Source: Fratercula arctica (Eukaryota > Chordata > Aves > Charadriiformes > Alcidae). Taken from it: DNA of 64,000 nt. The position numbers and the translations under genes were made by a program. Positions 50,070 through 60,480 of the stretch are shown here, piece after piece. The DNA lies in the NCBI GenBank assembly GCA_947846985.1, contig CANTUZ010000001.1:113725757-113789756 (forward strand), given 5' to 3'. Numbering within the stretch: position 1 is the stretch's first letter; each line of letters starts with the position of its first letter. Under the pieces are notes generated by a model. The model was given only the letters and a program-made list of their open reading frames with translations, had not been told where the DNA came from and made no database searches.

Positions 50070-51496
50070 CTGAGAAGGAAAAAAAGAAAAAGTAAAAAAA
50101 AAAAGAAGAAGTGAAGAATTAGATGGTGGCTGTTTTTAGCAGCATGGTAGCACTGACAAAGCTGTAGATGTGAACCGATTGTAAGATGTCAACAGAGCAC
50201 TAATATGCTCCTATTATGTACTGCTGGCAAGACGCAGTAACAGCCTAGTTGCGGGGGAGGAAAGGAAAGAGAAAAGTGAAAGACGACAGCAAAATAAAGT
50301 GTTACATAAGGACAAAGCATTATTAAACCAGATACAGGTGGGGATCCAGCTTCAGAGCTGCTGGCTGCCCGCCCAGCCCACAAAAACGTGCTGTTTCTGG
50401 AGGACAGGCACCTGGCAGATTTAAAGTCCACAAGTACATGGTGTTGAGCAAAAGTGGCTTGATTTAGCATGTGCCTCAAGCAAGAGCATTCCCCAAGACT
50501 CACAGGGCAAGATAAAGCCATCCAGCATTTTGGAATAATCTCCATCCCGCACAAGTTCTTTCCAAATTGAATTGAATAAGCAAAGCAAACCCACTGCATT
50601 TTCCCTAAAAGGTACAGGAAGTCAATTCAGCAATTTGCATTAAAACATCAAGGGAGAAACACCCCACACACACCACCATCCCCCAAAAAACCTGCCCTGC
50701 TCTTCCCAGCAGAATAAGCAGGAAATCAGGCTTTCAAGTACCAGGGACTGTCAACAACCTTCAAATTTCAAAGCCAGAGGTAATTTTAGGGATATACAAG
50801 ATCAGCAATTCTCTAAGCTGCAAAGCTAAAACAAGACAAAGCCACACACAATCAATAACTTCAGAATCCTTAAGAAGAATAAAGCACATTTTCTTCAACT
50901 ATCATTCCACAGATTACACGCTTGACTGCGGCTCTATCCAAGATAAAGTGCGCTCCACAAGTTGAAGAGCTGCACCAGTAGAATTAACTGAGTTCTGTTA
51001 AACAAGGTAGCTGTACTGAGTTAAGCATACATCCCACATCACCATAATCATAAAAACTTCCATTTTTTAAAGTCCCAAGTCCAGCAGATGCTTCAGTTGC
51101 ACGTGTAAGAGCCTGCACATCACAATTTGAGGGAATACCAGAGAAATGCATATCTGTACCTTCTTCCTCCTCCCTATCTGTGGTCAAAATGTATCTCACC
51201 ATCAAGTCTACATTTCAATTAGCTGGCAGGAAGCTTGCAAAAATCTGCAGCAACCCAACCTTTATTCATGTTGTGCTGCTTACATAGGATGAGTGATCTT
51301 TGCTTTACTAAGTTAAAACAGGAAAATTATTTTATAATAGATTTTAAAGCTGCCTCTATACACTCTTCATAGACCTATTGTTGCATAAAAACTGATTTTT
51401 TTTTTAAGCTGAAGGCAAACATCGGAAGTTTAGCAGGCTCTATGCTACAATAAGACAAGGCTCTTAAACTTGCTAGGTTTGAGATACAATTCTTAC

Positions 51497-51573
51497 CGTG
51501 ATGGATAGATTTTTTGAACGGATCCAGGGAAGGAGATTATTGTTTAAGCAAATAAAAAGAAAATATTTAGTTA
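51497..51573 (-). CDS. Candidate 77-bp coding exon of the same unidentified gene
   Basis: Minus strand: acceptor CTTTTTTCATCTGTAATCTTTTAAG (good tract, less common AAG) and a strong donor CACG|GTAAGAAT. One frame, phase 1 in and phase 0 out, gives TKYFLFICLNNNLLPWIRSK then NLSIT. The exit phase matches 49998-50069. The T-rich first half could be a pyrimidine tract mis-read as coding, so confidence is modest. Confidence 0.22.
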
Positions 51574-52887
51574 CTTAAAAGATTACAGATGAAAAAAGGA
51601 CTTCTGCTTTAAAAGAAGTAATTACATTTTCTCTTGAAGAAAATGTATTTTAAGAGTGAGCTGACATTCAAAGACCCATGATACTTTTTTCACATAAAGA
51701 TGAATATTCAGGAGGTCAGTAGGAAGAAACAGATCTGTCAGAACAAAAAAGTAAACTCTTGTCTAAAAGGAAAGGCTGGATCCAAAAACATTAATTGGGC
51801 AAGGACCTAATTCTCCCCACAAAATAGCTCCAAACTCCCTCCTCCTCCAGGGGGGACAATACTGAGCCTAAAGCATATGCAGCGCTTTATCATATTCAGC
51901 TAAGGAAAAAAGATTCAGGTCTTATTCTCCTCAGCACAAAGCCCCTCAACAGTAAAATCAGGTTCCAACCATTAAGTAATGCATTAGTAAAACCATTCTA
52001 ACAGCATTCAATTCCACTATGTACTACTTCATATTATTTTTAAATTGTTGATTTGATAAAGTGATTTTCTACTACCCCTCCCCATGGAGTCCTGTCCCCA
52101 GGATTCAGGTCACTGACAATCCAGAACCTGTGGTTCTGTGTTTAGGTGCTACAAAATAGAAATAGCACTTTCAGTCCCTGTGGTCAGGGATGACAATGCA
52201 GAATCCTTTTTCCCTCCTCAGAAAGGAGGAAGTAATGAGAAACAGTGTGTTACTGACAGCTGTTTGAGTGCTGATGGTTGGTCTGTACTTAGGACAACAC
52301 AGTCTTACTAAGATTGTATGTGCTTATTAAACTGTAAGTTTAACTCTCCAGGAAAGCAATTAATCTTTCCATGGGTAATCGTACTATTTATATTTAAACA
52401 CCTTCCTGGAAGTAGTCTCCCAACTTAATTTGATCCACAGAATGTCCTTCTGACCGATTTATTATTTTTTTTTTTAATTGCTCCCCCCATCACTTTATTA
52501 TATTTTCACGCTGATTTTGCTCTTCATTCTCCAGGCCTTCCACTAATATATCTACTTTTATGTAAAATGCCAGGACATACACCAGGGTGTTTATGATGAC
52601 CCCAGCTGGGTGCATCTCTACCTCCTCCTTACAAGGAGACCTCTAAATAGAGAGAGAGAGACTTTCAAACACAAGAAGAGTTAGATTTTTTTTTTTTTGT
52701 GAGAAAATAGGAAAAACTAGATTTCTTTTTAGCATAGACACAGTGATCGTGTCAGATAGAAGAGAGATTCCACACATCTATCCTCCTGGCTACCGTGCCC
52801 CTCACAAGCTGACCCATGCTTCCAGCCTTAGTTTTTGTCCCCTCAGATAGTTTTCTGAGCCCTGCCTAATCTCCTCTTCTCCCTCAG

Positions 52888-52960
52888 GTGGTCTTAGTCA
52901 CTCAGGGGTTTTATCAGCTCACCGCTCCCCACCACCTCCGCAACTCTCTGCCTGATCCAG
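52888..52960 (+). CDS. Candidate plus-strand 73-bp exon with excellent splice sites
   Basis: Acceptor TCTCCTCTTCTCCCTCAG and donor GATCCAG|GTGAGCCC are both close to ideal. Frame 0 is open (24 codons, VVLVTQGFYQLTAPHHLRNS then LPDP), phase 0 in and phase 1 out; the other frames are closed. The block sits in a local GC-rich patch (about 52800-53040). It is on the strand opposite the minus-strand chain. Unidentified; a non-coding transcript is an alternative. Confidence 0.22.
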
Positions 52961-53225
52961 GTGAGCCCACCAGCCTGCTGGTGCTTGCCCTGGGTCTTGT
53001 TCTGGCACCAGCAGCCAGGATCTTGACTGGAAACCATTAAGCAGGGATGAGAAGTTACCCATTCTTACCAAATTTCTACTGCTAAGACAGATGCTTACAG
53101 GAAAAAGCCCATATGCAGCCTGGAAAGACCAAAGAAAGTAGCAGGTCCTGAACCATTGTGAAGTTCCATCAACATTGACACAAAATGCAAATACAATCTC
53201 ATTGCTGAAGCTAGTATTACAAATG

Positions 53226-53260
53226 TTTTTTTGGGGGGGGGGGGGGGGTGTGTGTTTGTG
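53226..53260. repeat. T7 G16 (TG)n compound simple repeat
   Basis: A T run, 16 G at 53233-53248, then TGTGTGTTTGTG. Low-complexity sequence with plus-strand G-quadruplex potential. Confidence 0.95.
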
Positions 53261-56255
53261 AAGTGCTGTTTTCTTAGTGTTATGCTAAAAACTCAGTAAC
53301 AAGTCATTCTTAAAAGGGATGCAGTGTTAGAATCACCAATAAGCTGTCTCATCCATCCCCATGCCTTTTTGCCCAGCTCCTCTGGAGTCAGCCCCAGACC
53401 TGAGCGTGCATTTTTTTATCCTGACAATACACCCATTGGAGATATTGCAGAAAAGTACAGAGCTACAAGGCTATTTCTCCTGAGAAAACTAGCATTTTCC
53501 CCAGATGTCAAGAACCTTATGAATTCCCTCCTAATCCAGTAACAATTGCAAGCTGCAAGTTTAGAGGTTTTTCAGCACATATCCTGAAGATGTAGTCCCA
53601 TTCATTCACAGGAATGACTGTGTGTGGTGGGAAGGAGAAAGCAGCACACATGGACATCTATTAACCTCCTGACTCGGTGTCACAGGAAAAAAAACAGCAA
53701 AATTGAGATAGATTTTAACTAAATTTGTACACGTGCCTCAGTCTAAGAACGAGCAATAATAAAGCAATAGCCATTCAGGGACTACAAGTATCTTTGAGTT
53801 AATTTTTTTCCCAGACATGATGCCAGAGGTTATCATTGCAGGGAAAGTTCCCTGCGTCACCACATTATACTACAAGAGAAATAAAATCAGAACACATGAA
53901 ATCTTTGGGTCAAGGGAAGGAAGATGGGTAACGTCCCTCCCTCCACCCCAAGCACTCTGCTATGGAACCCATCAGCAAAGCTTGCAAGTCCAAGGGTTTC
54001 CAACCCAACCACCACCCTCCACGAAAGCAAAGGGACACGACTAAGCACTATATGAAGGCCAACTTCCTCTATACTGCTGAGCATGGTTCAGAACAGAAAT
54101 GAGTTTAGTTCAGGCTTTTATTAAGTCACACAGCAAGACATCCTGCCACCTCTGCATTTTATGGCCAGCCTGTTGTGCAAAATCTTCCTCCGCTCCTGCT
54201 TCACAGCCCCAGGGTACCCTGGCAATGAAACACACATGTGATGTTGCATGTTGAGACAATTTAAATAAACAAGAATTACAATGAAGAGCAGAAGAAGTGG
54301 GAAGAGGAGTTTTCAGAATGTGTTTAGTTTAAGCATACCTGTGGTTAAAGCTTCCCACTGATTTCAATTCAGATTTCTTGCTTTAGCGTTCACCTTTTCA
54401 GTGACATACTGACTTCAGGAAATTTCAAATAGGAGGCAACCAGCGTGCCATTAAAACAATACTGACTCAAGAAACATTAACACAGCCTGAATCACTAAAA
54501 CACAGATATTCCGTCTTTGACAATTTTCACTTCACTGAAGAAAACTCTCCATAAGTCTGTTCTCTGAACACAGAGTACTATCTTCAAACATTTTCTTGTG
54601 AGGATAAAAGGGGAAGATCCCTCAGTAATAGTTTTCCCTTACTTTTCCCCCCTCACAATTCTTAGAATATTTTTTAAGACAAAAATTCCCAAAATGGCTT
54701 GTTCAATGTTCCATAGATCTCTCGCAGGAAATGTTATTGCAAATAAGACACTCATATGGACATCAACTGAGACAACCTCATCTGTAGAGCAGTTCTATAT
54801 GAATCTTAAGCTAAAATATTTCAGAGCAACCTTCACAGCAGTAGCCAATTGGCAATTTAAATGTAGAGAAGAGAATAATTGCTCTACCAAATACCCTGTG
54901 TCCCAAATAGTCACAAAAGAAGCTGAGGAGTGACATTTCTAGGAGGTGTATGCGTCTTCTGTGTGATGCAGTAATATCACGCACACAGGAGCCAACATAG
55001 CCCAGGAAGAATGGAAGATGGAGAAACCGCTGTATGAAAACCCTTGCAAAATTGAAGGTCTCCATGAGAAGGCAGTCAGTGGCTTCACAGAGCTAAAGCA
55101 TTTCCCTCCAGTCCTCCCATATCGGCCAGCAGATTGCCGCTGGAGCTCAGAAAGCCACTGACTGCTCTGAACATATCTTTTTGATACAGCTGGAAGAGTC
55201 TTGATAAAGGACGCAACAGCTTAATCTGATTTGGAAAAAAATAATAACCCAGAGACCTCCCTACAAAGGAGCAGCAACGGTGCTGAAAAACATTGCTTTG
55301 TACCATTCACTGACGTACCATGAAACCTGACTTCTGATATTTCTATTTTCCATGAATCAAAAGAGCATTTCACTGGCATTAGAAGTGTGAAATGGCATCC
55401 AAAATGAAAATAGTGCTTTTACCAAATCAGTGACATTTCCCTCTCCCCCCAATGTATCAACCTAACCTGAACCAATGTTTTCTGAAATATCAACTATATG
55501 TTTTCATAATAGCTAAATGTCTTGAGTTTTAACTTAAGCTAGTGAAATAAAATTTACTCAAGTAAGGATAGTAAGGTAGACTCAGCATGCAATATTTGCA
55601 TAGGAAATTAATCTGTACAACTACATAGTTTTTTTTTTTTTTAAAATCATTGATTAGATTAATGCAGACCTTTCTGCCTTCTCTTAGTGAACCCATACCC
55701 TATGTTCCTAGAAAATATGACAGCCAAGGCAATTTAAGGTCAGAATATATATCTGCTGTCAACATTATGCTCTGGAAGCCCTCCCTTCAGCCTCCGACAC
55801 CACATGTAGTATGGCAGCCTGTACAGACGCAGTTTCTGAGCAATGTTACATTAAGGGCATTTTTTCAGAGTCAAATCCCAGTCATTGGCGGAATCCAGCA
55901 GATACACATTTTTATCGCATTTGCTGATAAAAACGTACATCTGTTGGATAAAGGCTCAATACAGAGGCAGGGAGACGTGATATAACGTAAAAGGGAAAAT
56001 TACAAGAGTGAAAGGTAATTTTATGCTCAAGGACAAAACCTGCCCTGGTAAATCGTTTCACGCCTATGAATTCTCTCAAGCTGGAATGTAACAGACTTGG
56101 ACGACTTTTGATGCCACAGAATACAAGCCAAGCATCTAGATCAGTCCTTTCACCCCAGCACTCCAGCTCCAGTTTTAGTAGTTATGAAATTCAGGATGTC
56201 AGGTAGAAACAAAACTTTAGTTATGCAGATAAAAGAAATCCATAGAGATTTTTAC

Positions 56256-56276
56256 CCTGATTGCGATATCTCCATC
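56256..56276 (-). CDS. Candidate 21-nt microexon
   Basis: Minus strand: acceptor TTGTTTTTTCATTTTAG is excellent; donor CAGG|GTAAAAAT is fair. The 21 nt keep frame in every phase and contain no stop. In the phase needed by 51497-51573 (phase 1) they would encode W-R-Y-R-N-Q. There is no independent support. Confidence 0.13.
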
Positions 56277-59100
56277 CTAAAATGAAAAAACAATAGAACT
56301 TCTATCAGGAAATCATCAGGAATAAATCCAAGCTCTATAGGCTGCTTTATAGAAGAAATCATTCTTTATCAAACTCAGAACATTTTCCTATTTTTTTATG
56401 ACACAGTATTGGTTCTATGTGGATGCATGGGATACTTCATAATAAGTCAAAATACTTAGAAAACACTCACTATTCTTTAAAGAAAAAAAAAGTGTTGTTT
56501 GCACATAACCAGAATAATCTTCAACATAAAAACCTGCTCTCTATACAGAGTCCAGACTAAAGCCTACAAGAATTTTAGGTAATTAGATTTCTTTAGGTTT
56601 ATTTTTTGGGTTGTTGGTTTTTGTTTATGTGATGGGGTTTTTTTGTTGTTTTTGTTTTGTTGTTTTAAATAAAACCATTAAATGTATGGACCAATCTAGG
56701 AAGTTCCTTGAATCAGGAAACTGGTACCTGCTTTTAAGGAGATGACAAAACGCAGAAAGATTAGTCTCATACAGTTGAAAACATCGATACATTAAACCTT
56801 AATTTTCGTCTTGTTGAAAAAAGTTTCTTTATATTTTCATTGATTTTGGACACCTTAAAGTGTTAATGATGCTACATTAATAAATTTACTTGGTGACCAT
56901 GGCAAGTAGAATTCACTAATGAGAAAAATTAAAAGTTACTTTATTACCAGATTTTTAACTTCATATTCATAATTTACACAAGAGAATGCTAAATATACCT
57001 TCTGGGAAGGATGTACCCAATGTGAAGGGTATATTAAGATAGATTGATATTTATGAACAAGATTTGGGTACTGTAGTAAGGATCAGGTGTGAAGGAGTTC
57101 AAATTCTGATTTGCTACTCAAATTGAAACCTCATTTTAAGAACTAGAGAAATATTACAGTAATGTTTTGAGTTTTTGAGTTTTGAGTAACATTTCATGTT
57201 CTGAGATTAGTTAGATGAGTAGGATGAGGGGCTGATCATGTAGCGAGTGAAATGATCCAGTGCACTTGCATTAGAATTGCAGTAAGACTATTCATAAGAG
57301 CAGCTTTATCTTCACATCAGCTCTAACCATTCTCTTTGAAGGTTATTAGGGATATTAAAGTGACATTATATTTAACCATAACATGAATTTCAATCTGTAT
57401 TTCTTCAGTTTCCATACATTTCTTTCAGCTTTGCAATTGCAACTACAAGTACTGCATATTCTTACAAAAATAGTTGAGTCTGTGTCTCTGTGGAGTTACT
57501 TATTGAAGATATTTCCTTCTTGTCTGGAATTTCAAGTCATTACATTCAAATATCATGGGACGTTGCTTTCACCTAAAAAGAATTAGTCCCTTTCTCGCTC
57601 ACTTTTTTTTTTCCCTACCTAGAATAAACAATAATTACAGATCCCTTGATCATGATATCTTAGAAACTCAAAAGTTACCCTATCCTGGTCAAATTCACAC
57701 TTCAACCATTGAATTCCTTGCAGTGAATGACAAACACAGAAGCCCCCATAGGGTCAACATTTGCTCATCAATGCCATGAACAGTCACGTTGCGGGATGTC
57801 ACTGCAAGGGCTGCAGTTCCTTGTAGGTAGGGAGCACTTATCAGAACAGCTATGAAGATGGATTGAAGGTACCTCAGCTACTTGTGTGTGGTCATGGTGA
57901 CCTGTAGAAAGATTTTGGGCTGAGGACTTCCTAAGCTTGGTGCTGATGCACCCTCTGTCAATGCCCTGTAAGTTACAGGGGAGTCAGGCACGCGGAGCTT
58001 TTTCCATTTCCCTGTGTTCCAGGACCTTTTACAATTGGGTCCCCTTCACTCAAGGCAGCCTTTTTTCCATTAGTGAGAGTCATATCAATAACCAGAATTG
58101 TTTGTGGCCATGCCAGGCACATTTCAAAGCAACTGGAAAGTTAACTTTAAAAAGCACCTATTGTTTGTTCCCCCTGCTTTTTCCTGTCACAAGGTTATTG
58201 CAGTAAGTGGAAGGATGCACTTCCACTATATAGAAACCCTCCTACTTGCACATTTTGTGCACTATGTGAAGCCTCATTACAGATTCCTCTGTGCCACAGA
58301 ATAATATTGAAATATGATTTTGCAGAACATTCAATACCTTGAAAGTACAACTGTTTCCACTAATGTATTAACTTCACTTAAGGGATCTAGAATAGTGCAA
58401 AAATCAGTCCTCCACGAAATGAGGCTGTAGATTTTGTAAGGAAAAGGAAAAAAAAGTCAACAGCATAGAACCCTGATATAAGACATTTTGCGCAAAAGGG
58501 CAGTAAGTTTCCCTGGAACTTTAAAAAGAAAAAAGTGAAAGCTCAAGGGTTCCCCCCACTCCGCTACAAACATCTTTTTATAAAACTGATGACCTGTAAA
58601 GGCCTTCTAAAAAGAGCAGGGCCATAAACACAGCTGTTATCTGGGCCTTCAGTGGAGGGACTATATGGATAAGCTAATCTCATGTGCTATATTTATCTGC
58701 ACAATAACAAACATGATGACTTCCTCTTTTAAAAATGGGGAGAATTCCCTGTGTGCTACAGCAGCCTGCCAGCAAGAGGCAAGCATCCTGCAAAAAGCCA
58801 GCAGGAGCACAGAGTTCCAAAGCCTGTGAGTCTGTTTTCCTGCTCCCACCCCCCCAAAAAAGGGCAATCCATTTTGTTTTGCCTCCACTTGGGTTAAAAA
58901 CCTGTGAAGTCAGCAGAAGTGAGATGGCGACCACAGTTCTCAGGAGGCAGGTTTCATCCTTCGATGCCTTTTTATATTCGTGGGTGAAACTGTATCTTCT
59001 AAGAGGGACGTGGTGACCCACCTGCTGTTGAAGTTGAACCAGAAGGACCTGAAGGCAGCTTGTTTAGGATCCAGGGATGAGACCACCAACAGTTACTCAC

Positions 59101-59151
59101 CTCAAAAGAGAATAGGACCACACTATGAATTTTGACAGTTTTTCCCCTCTC
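59101..59151 (-). CDS. Candidate 51-bp exon (unidentified), low confidence
   Basis: The minus-strand donor TTGAG|GTGAGTAA is near ideal, but the acceptor tract (GATAGGGCAATTCAG) is poor. Frame 0 is open for 17 codons (ERGKTVKIHSVVLFSFE), phase 0/0. Its exit phase does not match the phase-1 entry of 51497-51573, so it would need an additional exon between them. Confidence 0.1.
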
Positions 59152-59599
59152 CTGAATTGCCCTATCTTGTGTGTTACCTCATAAAGAAGTCTCACATCTA
59201 AAAACCTCTGGTATTGCACCAGAAGACTGCAGATTGAGGTAATTAGACTCTAGTGTAGGTGCACAAAAAGACAACGAAGAACAGTACAATGCTTCAGGTA
59301 AATGAAGATGACAGGATGTTGAAGAGAGCTTACAATGAACAGCTTATTCTTTTCAAATGCAATAGCACAAAAAGAAAACCGAAGCATATTAAGCAGCAGT
59401 AAAGAAAAACAGCACTTTGCTGCTTACAAAGTGGATAAAATTAACTTGCTGTTCCATCTTGCGCTGACAGACTGAGGTATTTTCTAGGTCAGATACTGAA
59501 ACAAACGTTTCTAAAGTAGTTACCTGACCATTCTCCGGGCATCCTCAAGCTCCCAGTCCATCTCAGGAATGCTCAAACACCTCCGTGTTTGGGAGTAGG

Positions 59600-60480
59600 T
59601 AGAAAGGGAGGACCATCTCCTACTGACAAAGAGTGGCAGCGAGTAAGATGATGGGACACAGCCATTTGGAGAAGAAAAGGAAAAAAACAGAGCTGGAAGA
59701 AGATGCAGAAAGGGAGATAGGATGTCTACAGGAGAAAGCAAAGCAGTGGCACAATGAATGCCTGGGGATGGGGCAGCAAGGAAACAGGATCAACGCTCAG
59801 CAGGCAGGCAAAGACTGAAGGATCCTAGTTTGGCAGGAAAGAGGGGACAGTATGGATCAGAAATGGGACATACTGGAGCTGGAAGTGAAAACAGAGGAGG
59901 AAGAAGACACTACTATAGGGTGAGAGTAGAAGTGAGACATGGCCCTGTCCACCAGGGAGGACCCTGCAGTTTGTGGGAGGAGGAAGAAAGACACAGAGGG
60001 TCCCCTGAGGGAACGGGAGCACAAAGGCACTGCCAGGGAGCTGGGAGCTGCCTGCATGACCCTGGGACAAGCACCGAGCAGCTGCAGGAGGCACTGCAGG
60101 GGAGTCAGGAGTGTAATCATTTGTCTTATGTTAAAATGGTCACCCATGTATGGATGGGCTGCTGCAGTGCAGATGCTGGTTATGGCACCCAGGGACAGTG
60201 CAGACCTCCAGTCATCTGCTTGTCCGCAGGACAGGAAAATTTTGTTCAAATGGTCATGTACAAGCATGTGAAATCTGCTGCTGCTGAGGCTGAACGTGTC
60301 AACATGCTTCTTCCCTCCTCTCTCCCATTTTTCGTTCTTCCCCTTCCTTCCCTTCTTTTCCTACTGCTGCTCCTGTTTCCCTGAGCTCACTAAATCCATC
60401 AGTTGTACTTGTCCTGTCTGGCCTCCCCTAATTGAGCCTTGCTCGATTTTTTGTTGCTATAATAAAGATGAAAAACATCC
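59600..60480 (+). other. GC-richer island ending in a poly(A) signal; longest open frame of the window
   Basis: This 0.9-kb block is purine-rich then GC-rich, unlike its flanks, and contains the longest ORF of the window (59758-60384, 208 codons, plus). That protein is G/R/Q/H-rich and ends in a leucine/proline/phenylalanine-rich tail with no domain. Overlapping minus-strand frames of 89 and 136 codons argue for compositional openness rather than selection. An AATAAA at 60461-60466 after a T-rich stretch could end a plus-strand transcript. It could be a lncRNA 3' exon, a retrocopy or an unrecognised ERV-derived fragment; I cannot choose. Confidence 0.3.
60461..60466 (+). promoter_or_regulatory. 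Possible poly(A) signal AATAAA
   Basis: AATAAA after TTTTTTGTTGCTAT, with TGTTTG about 25 nt downstream as a possible GU-rich element. It is the only such hexamer placed at the end of a GC-rich plus-strand block here. Such hexamers are common by chance in AT-rich DNA. Confidence 0.3.

Larger units (their letters stand above)
51574..59500. other. Unique AT-rich DNA with weak exon candidates on both strands
   Basis: No repeat family was recognised apart from the G16/GT tract at 53226-53260 and T/G-rich simple sequence at 56597-56667. Open frames (54598-54933 plus, 55650-55985 plus, 58680-59021 minus) have no motifs. A plus-strand exon candidate (52888-52960) and a minus-strand microexon candidate (56256-56276) are listed separately. 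Confidence 0.5.

Noticed and set aside
50189..50599. 136-codon minus-strand frame.
   Set aside because: No motif, no splice context, high Cys/Ser/Leu content as in chance translation. It lies immediately upstream of the candidate exon 49998-50069 without joining it.
59825..60267. Minus-strand frames of 89 and 136 codons opposite the plus ORF in the GC-rich island.
   Set aside because: Both-strand openness is compositional. The translations are low-complexity S/P/L-rich with no domain.
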